Source of the DNA: a virus
Length of the DNA: 36,326 bases
Reading direction: 5' to 3' (one strand)
Virus record (IMG/VR): IMGVR_UViG_3300032088_001784
Span: 1-36,326 of that record
The notes beneath the pieces were generated by a model. The model saw nothing but the letters and a program-made list of their open reading frames with translations, was not told the DNA's origin and ran no database searches. Of the stretch, positions 8,913 to 16,153 are shown piece after piece; position 1 is the first letter of the stretch, and every line of letters starts with the position of its first letter. Made by a program: the position numbers and the translations under genes.

Positions 8913-9782
8913 ATGGCAAGACGACAAAACTACTTAAATAACAAGGATATGTTGAAACAGATACATATCTCTAAGTCAAACTATTGTTGGTTTGAAGATA
9001 GAGATAAACATCACCAGCATGATATGATACTGTATTCAACTAAAGAAATCCCTGATGCAGTAGAACAAGCAAGACAAAACAAAGCAAAACGTTTGCAAAA
9101 ATTGGCTTGGGATGCTAATGAGGATAAAAAGAAGAAACAGGTAGATTTTGAAGTTGACCCTACTTCTTTTACGGAAGACGAGATTATATTCCGTGTAATG
9201 GGATTTGACCATATACCCGATGAACCGGGTCGTAAAGCAAACCCAAAGACACCAGCAGACCACAAAGTAAAATTACCATTTCCTGCATTCACCCATCACA
9301 CATATGTAGATGGAAAACTTAATGAAGTAGGAATTTCACATTACAACAAAGAGAAAGAATTTGATTTAAGTTCTGGTAAAATTACAGCCGTGTTGGCAAC
9401 GATGTATATTAAACTCGTAGAAAGATACTCTCAGAGGTCAAACTGGCGTGGATATACATATATTGATGAAATGCGTGGTCAAGCATTGCTACAATTGGCA
9501 CAAATTGGACTACAATTTAACGAAGATAAGAGTGATAATCCCTTTGCTTACTACACAACAGTAGTGAACAATTCATTCACTCGTGTACTTAATATAGAAA
9601 AGAAAAATCAAGGCATACGTGATGACTTGCTCGAAAAAGCAGGGCAGGCGCCAAGTTGGACAAGACAACTGGCACACGAAATGAAATCTCAGGAGCGTTG
9701 GCAGAAAGTCGTAAAAACAAAAATTACAGACGATGCTATTCCAACAGAAACCATTAAAGAGATTTATGCCGACAATGACTAA
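8913..9782 (+). CDS. 55: Late-transcription sigma factor gp55
   Basis: A 289-residue protein whose second half carries the gp55 core: 'YIDEMRGQALLQLAQIGLQF' followed by 'DNPFAYYTTVVNNSFTRVLNIEKKNQGIRDDLLE', the sigma region 2-like segment that binds RNA polymerase and recognises the TATAAATA element. T4 gp55 is 185 aa; the extra N-terminal part (about 140 residues, lysine-rich near residues 55-75) occurs in marine relatives but has no motif I recognise. It heads an operon with gp47 and gp46, the same grouping as in T4-like phages. Its product explains the late motifs listed elsewhere in this window. Confidence 0.88.
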   Translation: MARRQNYLNNKDMLKQIHISKSNYCWFEDRDKHHQHDMILYSTKEIPDAVEQARQNKAKRLQKLAWDANEDKKKKQVDFEVDPTSFTEDEIIFRVMGFDHIPDEPGRKANPKTPADHKVKLPFPAFTHHTYVDGKLNEVGISHYNKEKEFDLSSGKITAVLATMYIKLVERYSQRSNWRGYTYIDEMRGQALLQLAQIGLQFNEDKSDNPFAYYTTVVNNSFTRVLNIEKKNQGIRDDLLEKAGQAPSWTRQLAHEMKSQERWQKVVKTKITDDAIPTETIKEIYADND

Positions 9783-10794
9783 TAACCTATTTAAGAAAGC
9801 CGCTTGTTTTACAGATATCCATTGGGGTCTAAAGAACAATGCAAAACAACACAATGAAGACTGTTTAGATTTCGTTGATTGGTTTATCGAGGACGCAAAG
9901 AAAAGAGATTGCGAAACTTGTATATTCTTAGGCGATTGGCACCACAACAGGTCAAGTCTAAACATATCAACAATGAAATATAGTCTTGCTGGTCTACGTA
10001 GACTAAGCAAAGCATTCGAAAAAGTTTATGTCATCTTGGGCAATCACGACCTATTCTATCGTGAAACCCGTGATGTAAATTCTATGGAATTCATTGATGA
10101 CCTTTCTAATATAGTCTTAGTGAGAGACACACTCGTACAAGGTGATGTTGCTATTGTTCCATGGTTAGTCGGTGATGAATGGAAAAAAGTTCCTAAAATA
10201 GAATCAAAATACATTTTTGCTCATTTAGAATTACCTACATTTCAACTCAATGCAATGATAGAAATGCCCGACCATGGTGGACTAAAGGGCAGTATGTTCA
10301 AACATCAAGATTATGTATTCACTGGTCACTTTCACAAACGTCAAGTAAAAGACAATGTAATTTATATTGGTAATGCGTTCCCTCATAACTTCTCAGACAA
10401 TTGGGATGATGATAGAGGTTGGATGTACTTAGAGTGGGATAAAGAACCAGAGTTCTTTACTTGGAAAGATGCACCAAAATACAGAACGATTGCACTATCA
10501 AAGTTATTAGATGCACCAGACGAATATCTATTACCAAAAACAAACGTAAAAATAACACTAGATATAGATATTTCTTACGAAGAAGCAAATTTTATTAAGG
10601 ATACATTTGTAGAAACATACAAGTTGCGAGATGTAACATTAGTACCAGTCAAAAGTAATGAACATGAAAACGACACTGGTGCTGAAATACATTTCGAAAC
10701 AATAGACGAGATTGTCGTTTCGCAGTTAGCATCACTAGATGATACTGGCAGTTTTGACAGGAACGTTCTTATTGAAATTTATAATAATTTATGA
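9766..10794 (+). CDS. 47: Recombination endonuclease subunit gp47 (Mre11/SbcD-like)
   Basis: A calcineurin-like metallophosphoesterase with all family motifs in order: 'FTDIHWG' (D-x-H), 'FLGDWHHN' (GD-x-x-H), 'VILGNHDLFY' (GNHD), 'FAHLELP' and 'FTGHFHKRQ' (GH-x-H). These ligate two metal ions for nuclease activity. With gp46 it forms the Mre11-Rad50-type complex that resects DNA ends for recombination-dependent replication. The start overlaps the end of gp55. ATG at 9766 (used here) and ATG at 9775 are both possible; the AAAGAG site lies 4-13 nt from them. An in-frame ATG at 9733 lacks a site. It is followed by the SDR gene with an ATGA overlap. Confidence 0.93.
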   Translation: MPTMTNNLFKKAACFTDIHWGLKNNAKQHNEDCLDFVDWFIEDAKKRDCETCIFLGDWHHNRSSLNISTMKYSLAGLRRLSKAFEKVYVILGNHDLFYRETRDVNSMEFIDDLSNIVLVRDTLVQGDVAIVPWLVGDEWKKVPKIESKYIFAHLELPTFQLNAMIEMPDHGGLKGSMFKHQDYVFTGHFHKRQVKDNVIYIGNAFPHNFSDNWDDDRGWMYLEWDKEPEFFTWKDAPKYRTIALSKLLDAPDEYLLPKTNVKITLDIDISYEEANFIKDTFVETYKLRDVTLVPVKSNEHENDTGAEIHFETIDEIVVSQLASLDDTGSFDRNVLIEIYNNL

Positions 10795-11387
10795 GAAAGA
10801 TACTAATTACTGGGAGCCGAAAGTATGGCTTATGTGAGGCTATGTGTAATCTATTTGACACAATGCCTGATATTGAATATAAAACAGCCAGCAGGAGTAA
10901 TGGGTATCAATTAGATACCAGCGAAGGTCAGAAAAAATTGGCAGAGAAGTATATCGAGGGCGAATTTGATATCTTCATTAACAATTCTGCAATCTGGAAG
11001 TTTCAACAAGTTATGATTGTTGAAGCGGTATACAATGCTATGGAAGAAGCAGATAGAAAAGGACATATTATAAACATTGGGTCAACTGCTGACACTGGTG
11101 TAAAGGGTAGAACATGGAGATACCCAACAGAGAAGAAAGCACTCAAGGCTTACAATAGAGATTTAACTTATAAAGCAATGGGTGGTAGTAATATAAAAAC
11201 AACACTAATTTCACCAGGAAGTTTAACAACACCAAGTGTGATAAAGAAACATCCTGATAGAAAACTGATTGATGTCGAATACATTGCAGAGTTAGTAGTA
11301 TGGGCAATCAATCAACCAGAGTATATCAATGTCAACGAATTGTCGATTGACCCGATACAATATGGAACGTACGCAAGAGAGGTATAA
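10791..11387 (+). CDS. Short-chain dehydrogenase/reductase-like protein
   Basis: A 198-residue Rossmann protein of the SDR family. Visible motifs are the dinucleotide loop 'ITGSRKYGL' (residues 6-14, a variant of TGxxxGxG), 'NNSA' at 64-67 for the usual NNAG, a Ser in 'INIGST' at 98, and the catalytic Y-x3-K at Tyr111/Lys115 in 'YPTEKKA'. 'ISPGSLTTP' matches the PG motif after the active site. It is slightly short for the family (about 250). It probably binds NAD(P); the substrate cannot be inferred. It sits between gp47 and gp46 with a 4-nt overlap on the left and 2 nt of spacing on the right, so it is made together with the recombination nuclease. Confidence 0.85.
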   Translation: MRKILITGSRKYGLCEAMCNLFDTMPDIEYKTASRSNGYQLDTSEGQKKLAEKYIEGEFDIFINNSAIWKFQQVMIVEAVYNAMEEADRKGHIINIGSTADTGVKGRTWRYPTEKKALKAYNRDLTYKAMGGSNIKTTLISPGSLTTPSVIKKHPDRKLIDVEYIAELVVWAINQPEYINVNELSIDPIQYGTYAREV

Positions 11388-11389
11388 GT

Positions 11390-13177
11390 TTGTTAATAAT
11401 TAAGAATATAACAATAAGAAATTTTATGAGTGTGGGTAATGTTACTCAGGCTGTAACATTAAACCAAGATGAACTGACTTTAGTCTTGGGTAACAACATC
11501 GATTTGGGTGGGGATGGTTCTCGTAATGGAACTGGTAAGACCACTTTAATCAATGCGTTATCGTATGGACTATATGGTAAAGCACTTACAAACATTAAGC
11601 AGAACAATCTAATTAACAAGACTAACGGCAAAGGCATGATGGTTACTGTTGATTTCACATACAACGGAAATGAATATCGCATTGAACGTGGTCGTTCTCC
11701 TAATGTATTTCATTTCATGCGTGATGGCATGGAACTTGGTGATAATGATGTAGAGAATGCTGGTCAAGGTGAAATGCGAATGACCCAATTTGAAGTAGAG
11801 AGTATCATTGGTCTTTCTCATGCAATGTTCAAACACATTGTTGCACTGAATACATACACTGAGCCATTTCTGGCATTACGTGCTGGTGACCAACGTGAAC
11901 TTATCGAAGAACTTCTAGGAATTACAGAACTCTCTCGTAAAGCAGATGCACTTAAAGAGATTTCAAAGAACACAAAAGAACAAATCAAAGAAGAAGAATA
12001 TTCACTTAAGGCTAAAGAAGACACAAATGCTCGTATTCTAAAAAGTATTAAAGATATCGAACGTAGACAGAAAGTTTGGAGTAACAAACAACAAACAGAC
12101 TTAGAAACATTAGAGTCCGCACTTGAATCATTGTCGCATGTAGACATTGAAGGTGAATTAAAGAACCATGCTTTGTTAGTTACATATAATGAAAATTTGG
12201 CGGCTAAATCTACTGCTACTTCTTGGATTAATAGTATCGAGGCTGACAATACAAAACAAACTGCACTAATAGAAAGATTAGATAATGAAATAAAACTAAT
12301 CGAAGAACATAAATGCCATGCGTGTGGTCAAGAAATACACGATGAGAAACAAGGTGAGATACTAACAAACAAAAGTACACAGAAGACCGAAGCGACAGAA
12401 CAACTGTCTACTAATGAAACTTCGTTAACCGAACATAACACTCTAATCGAAAGTATTGGAGATATTGGTAAAAAACCTGCTACGTTCTATAGTACATTAT
12501 CTGATGCATACGAACATCAATCTTCTGTAGAGAAATTAGCAGAACAAATAGAACTAAACAAGAACACTGAGGACCCATACGCAGAACAAATAGAAGATAT
12601 GCGTGATAGTGCCTTGGAAGAAGTAGACTACGGACACATGAATTCGTTGGTTTCTTTACAGGAACACCAAGAATTCTTATTGAAACTACTAACTAATAAA
12701 GATAGTTTTATTCGTAAAAAGATTATAGACCAGAACTTAAGTTACTTAAATTCTCGCCTAGCACATTACTTAGATAAGTTGGGATTACCACATGATGTTG
12801 TATTCCAGAGCGATTTAACAGTAGAAATTACTGAATTAGGTCGTGATTTAGACTTTGATAACCTAAGTAGAGGTGAAAGAAACAGACTTATTTTAGGTTT
12901 AAGTTGGAGTTTCCGTGACATTTTCGAGTCATTATACAGCACAATTAACGTGTTATTTGTTGATGAATTGATAGATAGCGGAATGGACACCAATGGTGTC
13001 GAATCATCACTTGCTGTTCTTAAGAAGATGGCAAGGGATGGAAATAGAAGTGTGTATTTGATTTCACACAAAGACGAATTGCAAGGGCGTGTCGAAAGCG
13101 TTCTAAATGTAATAAAAGAGAATGGTTTTACAAGTTTTTCTCACGAGGAGGAAACTACCACCACAATAAAGGAGTAA
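11390..13177 (+). CDS. 46: Recombination endonuclease subunit gp46 (Rad50/SbcC-like ATPase)
   Basis: A 595-residue SMC-like ATPase. Walker A is 'GSRNGTGKTT' near residues 43-52. Long charged helices follow on both sides of a zinc hook, 'KCHACGQ' (Cys309 and Cys312). The ABC signature is 'LSRGERNRL' near residue 491 and Walker B is 'VLFVDEL' near residue 521. The family start 'IKNITIRNFMSVGN' requires the TTG codon at 11390, which has a strong AGAGAGG site overlapping the end of the preceding gene; the first internal ATG would cut into the conserved N-terminus. It pairs with gp47. 'SVYLISHKDEL' near the end is the switch histidine region. Confidence 0.95.
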   Translation: MLIIKNITIRNFMSVGNVTQAVTLNQDELTLVLGNNIDLGGDGSRNGTGKTTLINALSYGLYGKALTNIKQNNLINKTNGKGMMVTVDFTYNGNEYRIERGRSPNVFHFMRDGMELGDNDVENAGQGEMRMTQFEVESIIGLSHAMFKHIVALNTYTEPFLALRAGDQRELIEELLGITELSRKADALKEISKNTKEQIKEEEYSLKAKEDTNARILKSIKDIERRQKVWSNKQQTDLETLESALESLSHVDIEGELKNHALLVTYNENLAAKSTATSWINSIEADNTKQTALIERLDNEIKLIEEHKCHACGQEIHDEKQGEILTNKSTQKTEATEQLSTNETSLTEHNTLIESIGDIGKKPATFYSTLSDAYEHQSSVEKLAEQIELNKNTEDPYAEQIEDMRDSALEEVDYGHMNSLVSLQEHQEFLLKLLTNKDSFIRKKIIDQNLSYLNSRLAHYLDKLGLPHDVVFQSDLTVEITELGRDLDFDNLSRGERNRLILGLSWSFRDIFESLYSTINVLFVDELIDSGMDTNGVESSLAVLKKMARDGNRSVYLISHKDELQGRVESVLNVIKENGFTSFSHEEETTTTIKE

Positions 13178-13181
13178 TAAT

Positions 13182-13358
13182 ATGAGTACAGACGCACAAA
13201 TTATGGAAGCAATTGAAACATATCAGGCAGAAAATGCCAAGTTTGAAGAAAAAGGTGTAAAAGCCTCAGCGGCTCGTGCCAGAAAAGCACTAGGCGATAT
13301 TGGAAAACTTACAAAGGTACGTAGAGCAGAAATCCAAGAAAAAAAGAACAATATGTAA
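13182..13358 (+). CDS. Small basic protein, histone H1/Hc1-like motif
   Basis: A 58-residue ORF starting at ATG 13182, 4 nt after the gp46 stop, with AAAGGAG immediately upstream. The core 'KGVKASAARARKALGDIGKL' followed by 'TKVRRAEIQEKK' resembles the short Lys/Ala/Arg-rich motif ('KASAARARKALGE') of small histone H1-like proteins found in many phages and large viruses. It is probably DNA-associated, perhaps with the recombination or replication machinery given the operon. It ends the operon; a new promoter follows within 25 nt. Confidence 0.75.
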   Translation: MSTDAQIMEAIETYQAENAKFEEKGVKASAARARKALGDIGKLTKVRRAEIQEKKNNM

Positions 13359-13376
13359 AAAAAGTTACAAAATCGC

Positions 13377-13413
13377 TTGACTTTGATAGTCCAGTATGTT
13401 AATATTATATAAT
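13377..13413 (+). promoter_or_regulatory. Sigma70-like promoter for a small RNA unit
   Basis: Overlapping -35 options TTGACT (13377-13382) and TTGATA (13383-13388), with a TATATAAT block at 13406-13413 (TATATA at 17 bp from the second -35). Confidence 0.6.
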
Positions 13414-13414
13414 C

Positions 13415-13581
13415 AACGGGTGCCTATGTCTCCTCTAAACCTCTCTCATCGACACTGGTACTTGTTGCTTTGCTCTCTTAAAGAGAGTGGGTGGGTTAGA
13501 CCTTAACGTACCACTGAAAAAAGCACAAAAAGGAGTAAGGCGGAGAACCCTGTATCAGAAATGGTGCAGGGTTTTTCTTTT
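13415..13581 (+). ncRNA. Candidate structured small RNA of about 165 nt
   Basis: The interval between the promoter and a clear intrinsic terminator has no convincing reading frame. It contains a hairpin CTCTC/GAGAG with loop TTAAA near 13477-13491. Two longer pairings cross one another: TCTAAACC (about 13434) with GGGTTAGA (about 13493), allowing one mismatch, and TGGTAC (about 13458) with GTACCA (about 13508). Together these could form a pseudoknot. No known RNA family was recognised. It could also be a leader for the membrane protein downstream if the terminator is read through. Confidence 0.5.
13546..13581 (+). terminator. Intrinsic terminator with GAAA-capped stem
   Basis: Stem AACCCTG (13546-13552) with CAGGGTT (13567-13573), extended by ATCA/TGGT and closed by a GAAA tetraloop, followed by TTTTCTTTT. 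Confidence 0.85.
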
Positions 13582-13618
13582 ACCTAAATATAGATATCAC
13601 GGTTTAGAGAGTAGAATA

Positions 13619-13873
13619 ATGTTATCCCCACGAACAATAGAAAAAATAAAATGGTCAGCAACATTCATGTTTGTATGTGCTGGTACTTTAATATCTTTGA
13701 ATATTCCAGAATCCAAATATGCATTTCCTTTATTTGCAACAGGACATATAATTGCTATCTACGTTTTTTTGATACTTAAAGATAAGCCTCTGATTGTACA
13801 GAATATGTTTTTCTTATTGATTGATGGGATAGGAATCTATCAGTGGCTGTTAGCGCCTATACTTTCTTCTTAA
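13619..13873 (+). CDS. Small membrane protein, about three transmembrane segments
   Basis: An 84-residue hydrophobic protein starting at ATG 13619; the frame is open further upstream, but only through the terminator and small RNA, so that extension is unlikely. Likely membrane segments are residues about 11-28, 34-53 and 58-80. The charged N-terminus 'SPRTIEKIKW' suggests a cytoplasmic N-terminus. The segment 'FFLLIDGIGIYQWL' is reminiscent of small PnuC- or SWEET-like helices, but I cannot assign a family. CTAAATATA at 13584-13592 may be a weak late promoter. Its 3' end overlaps the convergent GIY-YIG gene by 17 nt. Confidence 0.65.
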   Translation: MLSPRTIEKIKWSATFMFVCAGTLISLNIPESKYAFPLFATGHIIAIYVFLILKDKPLIVQNMFFLLIDGIGIYQWLLAPILSS

Positions 13874-14294
13874 CGCTGTTTAGATACTCAGTAAGAATTT
13901 TCGAACTTCCCACTCGTACATTGATAATACCATTATAGTACTCATCTGTTTCAAGTACTCTACGGTCAAACTGTTCTTTGGCTTCTACGTAACTTAATGC
14001 GCCTCGACTCGGGCAATAGTGTAGAATTTCACGTGAAAATTTATCGGGACCTAATTTTTTTACGTCCGCATTTAAATGGTCAGAAGAACCCCAATAGGTT
14101 CTCCAATCACTTTCTTTATAACCACGTCTTTTATTCTTTCTTCCTTTAAGAGGTGGTTTAGTAGTCTTAAATCGTGCTAACTTCTTACCTACGTACTTTT
14201 TGTTATTTGTAAGATTCGTAATAAGATATACAAATCCCTCAACATTCTCAGGTAATTCATTTACAACTTTATTTTTATATGTCCATTCACTCAT
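13857..14294 (-). CDS. GIY-YIG family endonuclease-like protein
   Basis: A 145-residue protein with the GIY-YIG hallmark as 'GFVYLITNLTNNKKYVGKK' (residues 21-39), followed by 'WRTYWGSS..L' near residue 65 and 'YVEAKEQFDR' with the expected glutamate. This architecture occurs as free-standing proteins in many T4-like phages and is related to Seg/I-Tev-type nucleases. It may be a homing nuclease or a host-DNA nuclease; no DNA-binding repeats follow. It starts at ATG 14294, just downstream of a hairpin TAGGTC/GACCTA at about 14311-14326. It lies downstream of the large structured RNA region on the same strand and may be co-transcribed with it. Confidence 0.82.
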   Translation of the reverse strand: MSEWTYKNKVVNELPENVEGFVYLITNLTNNKKYVGKKLARFKTTKPPLKGRKNKRRGYKESDWRTYWGSSDHLNADVKKLGPDKFSREILHYCPSRGALSYVEAKEQFDRRVLETDEYYNGIINVRVGSSKILTEYLNSVKKKV

Positions 14295-14399
14295 GGTGTT
14301 CTCATTTTAATAGGTCTAAAGACCTAATATCTTCGGAAATTTCTTTTCGTTCCACTCAAAGAAGATTTCCTTGATATTTGTTTATTCCATTTAAATATT

Positions 14400-14905
14400 A
14401 TTTATTGTTTATTCGCTTGTCAGTTTGGAAGACACAATTGCCCATCCATGGGGCAATCGCTGATACTTGTCAAGTTCATCAGATTCCATGTCTAAGTTAG
14501 CCGCTAGTTACGGCGAGGTCGGTTGGCGATTCCCTCTTAACTTAGTATTGCGTCTTTCGACCCAACGGCACTTTGATTAATCCACATAGAATAAAACTTA
14601 ATCAAAGTTGGTAGTATTTTTAATCTACCAGCGGTGTGTACATTTCTGTACGGTAAATACTAGTCATTCATTACCTTTAGAGTAACAAATGTTTTATGTT
14701 ACAAACAGTCTGTGTGGTTTACGAGAAGCAGTGTCGGAGTTCACCCAACTTATCCGAACGTATGTATAATATACGCCCTCAATCCCGAGTCGGCAACCCG
14801 ACTAACAGTTCCACTATGTATTGTTTTATTAGAATCATTATTAGCCTTTGGGGGAGTTGTATTAGAATTAAAAATGGTTTTTGAATCGATTTGTATTAGT
14901 TATGT
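14400..14905 (-). ncRNA. Candidate large structured RNA, about 500 nt, unknown family
   Basis: The gap between the GIY-YIG gene and the gp51 frame has no supportable ORF and a minus-strand promoter at its right end. Reading the minus strand, many stems occur: 14788-14793 with 14798-14803; GTAACA/TGTTAC at 14682-14687 and 14697-14702; GTACA/TGTAC closed by a GAAA tetraloop at 14638-14651; an 11-bp stem 14570-14580 with 14598-14608; an 8-bp stem 14492-14499 with 14538-14545 enclosing further hairpins; a GAAA loop at 14552-14561; and a 7-bp stem 14437-14443 with 14451-14457. The GNRA loops appear only on the minus strand, agreeing with the promoter. Ends are approximate. Confidence 0.6.
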
Positions 14906-14910
14906 TGACC

Positions 14911-14939
14911 ATACTAACATAATGAAAAAGAGATGTCAA
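14911..14939 (-). promoter_or_regulatory. Sigma70-like promoter for the large structured RNA
   Basis: On the minus strand TTGACA (14939-14934) and TAGTAT (14916-14911) are 17 bp apart, directing transcription leftward. Confidence 0.65.
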
Positions 14940-14966
14940 CCCTTTTTGTAACTTTTTTTGTATTTT

Positions 14967-15200
14967 TTATAAAATAGGTACGCCAGCAGATTTGCTCAAC
15001 TCAAAGTTGTCACTTACTATCTCATTTAGATATTTTATATGATTAGCGGGCATATCATGGATTTCAGATATACTGACGCCACCTCGCATATACCAAGACA
15101 GTTTGTACAGATTTTTGTGTAGAGATTCAAGTGATTTCTTATAAGACTCTTGTCTCTCTGTTACTTCAGTGTCGCTGGCAGTCTTTAACCAGCCGAGGAA
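14967..15200 (-). CDS. 51: gp51-like baseplate hub assembly segment, read by -1 frameshift from gp26
   Basis: This frame encodes a 77-residue segment (FLGWLKTASDTEVTERQ..., then 'LYKLSWYMRGGVSISEIHDMP' and an end in 'AGVPIL'). The 'WYMRGG.S..E...M' pattern is that of gp51-type baseplate hub assembly proteins that follow gp26 in T4-like phages. No ATG, GTG or TTG precedes the conserved part in this frame: it is open only from 15218 and the first ATG is inside the WYMRGG motif. It lies in the -1 frame relative to gp26, and the overlap contains a canonical slippery heptamer at 15206-15200. I infer it is translated as the tail of a 355-residue gp26-gp51 fusion. Confidence 0.75.
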   Translation of the reverse strand, partial: FLGWLKTASDTEVTERQESYKKSLESLHKNLYKLSWYMRGGVSISEIHDMPANHIKYLNEIVSDNFELSKSAGVPIL

Positions 15201-16033
15201 AAATTTACAGGATTCAATTCAAACGTTACTTTTTCTTTGTGACTACATGATTCACAAGTAAATTCGAACGTTGATATGTCCTTTAAATTTGGTGTTGCAA
15301 CACCCACTGCCTCGTTTACTTTAGAAACAATGTTGGTTGGAACATTTTCCATAAACTCCATAATGACATTTTTGTCAATAATGGCTTCGGTAGGTGTTTC
15401 GATTCTATCGATAGAACTCATTAATAGGTCTATGTTCTGTCTTGATACTTTTCTGAAACTAATAGCAAATTGTTTTGCCATTTCTACCTCATCACCTTCA
15501 ACGCCTTCTGCTGTTTCTTTGATTTTGTTTAATATACGGGCTTGTTCTACTTCAATTAGAGCCAGTCTCGTTAGACTGTCTAATTTTGGCGGAGTTACAA
15601 ATATCTTTAGGTCTTCATGTTCAATTGCTGGAATTTCAGTAATATCTGGAAACTTTTCAAGAATATGATTGATATCTATGTTGTAATCTGCCTTCTCTTT
15701 GCATTCAGAACAAGTGTGCGTGTGTTCTACATCTTTGCCATATGTTGCATATTTGATTGCAAGAAATATCATTTCAGCATCAACATTGCATAGATTTCTT
15801 GGATTGGGAATCGCTGGAACACAACTTTTGATGAGGTTTACGAGTGCCTCGCCGTTAAGTAGTTCATCAGGATTCTGCATTGATATCTCATCAATTGCGG
15901 TCATCGGAAGTATAGGCAACTCGTCCAATACAGTTTTTTCTATTTCTGGATTAAATCTGCCACCGGTTGGAATTTGTACATATATTCCCGGTTTACGGAA
16001 ATATTTTGATAATGGGTTCTCATTGGTGTTCAT
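15185..16033 (-). CDS. 26: Baseplate hub assembly protein gp26-like
   Basis: A 282-residue protein of the T4 gp26 type: 'RKPGIYVQIPTGGRF' at the N-terminus, 'ELPILPMTAIDEISMQNPDELLNGEALVNLIKSCVPAI' and 'DAEMIFLAIKYATYG'. Two CxxC pairs (Cys108/111 and Cys260/263) form a probable zinc site bracketing an all-helical central part. gp26 acts in hub assembly rather than as a major virion component. AAAGGA precedes the ATG at 16033 and a minus-strand late motif lies 66 nt upstream. Four codons before the stop the sequence A_AAT_TTT offers a -1 slip into the gp51 frame, giving a short and a long product, much as in tail-assembly chaperone pairs of other phages. Confidence 0.85.
   Translation of the reverse strand: MNTNENPLSKYFRKPGIYVQIPTGGRFNPEIEKTVLDELPILPMTAIDEISMQNPDELLNGEALVNLIKSCVPAIPNPRNLCNVDAEMIFLAIKYATYGKDVEHTHTCSECKEKADYNIDINHILEKFPDITEIPAIEHEDLKIFVTPPKLDSLTRLALIEVEQARILNKIKETAEGVEGDEVEMAKQFAISFRKVSRQNIDLLMSSIDRIETPTEAIIDKNVIMEFMENVPTNIVSKVNEAVGVATPNLKDISTFEFTCESCSHKEKVTFELNPVNFSSAG
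15200..15206 (-). promoter_or_regulatory. Putative -1 ribosomal frameshift site A_AAT_TTT
   Basis: On the minus strand the gp26 codons GTA AAT TTT TCC contain the X_XXY_YYZ heptamer AAATTTT, at codons Asn277-Phe278. Slipping one base back reads AAA TTT TTC CTC GGC TGG, directly entering the gp51 frame, which is closed by a stop only six codons further upstream. The zero-frame stop is at 15187-15185. Confidence 0.75.
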
Positions 16034-16046
16034 TTGTTTGTCCTTT

Positions 16047-16055
16047 GATAAATAC
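16047..16055 (+). promoter_or_regulatory. Late promoter motif for the tape-measure-like gene
   Basis: GATAAATAC on the plus strand, 99 nt before the start at 16154. It forms a divergent pair with the minus-strand motif at 16099-16107, the two elements crossing over. Confidence 0.65.
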
Positions 16056-16098
16056 AGTATAATAAGTTAATAATTAAGTATATACATAACTATCTTAA

Positions 16099-16107
16099 TT
16101 ATTTATC
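16099..16107 (-). promoter_or_regulatory. Late promoter motif for gp26/gp51
   Basis: GATAAATAA on the minus strand, 66 nt upstream of gp26. Confidence 0.6.
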
Positions 16108-16153
16108 TTTGAGAATAACTACGTAGTTTTATAACATAATTTAGAGGGTTTTC

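Noticed and set aside
13487-13618. Upstream extension of the small membrane protein to a GTG
   Set aside because: It would translate the small RNA and terminator hairpin; the ATG at 13619 gives a compact membrane protein.
14462-14485. CTGATGA on the minus strand, as in a hammerhead ribozyme core
   Set aside because: No GAAA follows the expected stem and no cleavage-site helix is present; the bases are better explained by a simple CTGAT/ATCAG hairpin.
14652-14660. GGTAAATAC, similar to the late motif
   Set aside because: No plus-strand gene follows and the bases belong to a predicted stem on the minus-strand RNA.
14696-14951. Two plus-strand ORFs of 62-79 codons
   Set aside because: They overlap the structured RNA region, lack ribosome sites and read like non-coding translation.
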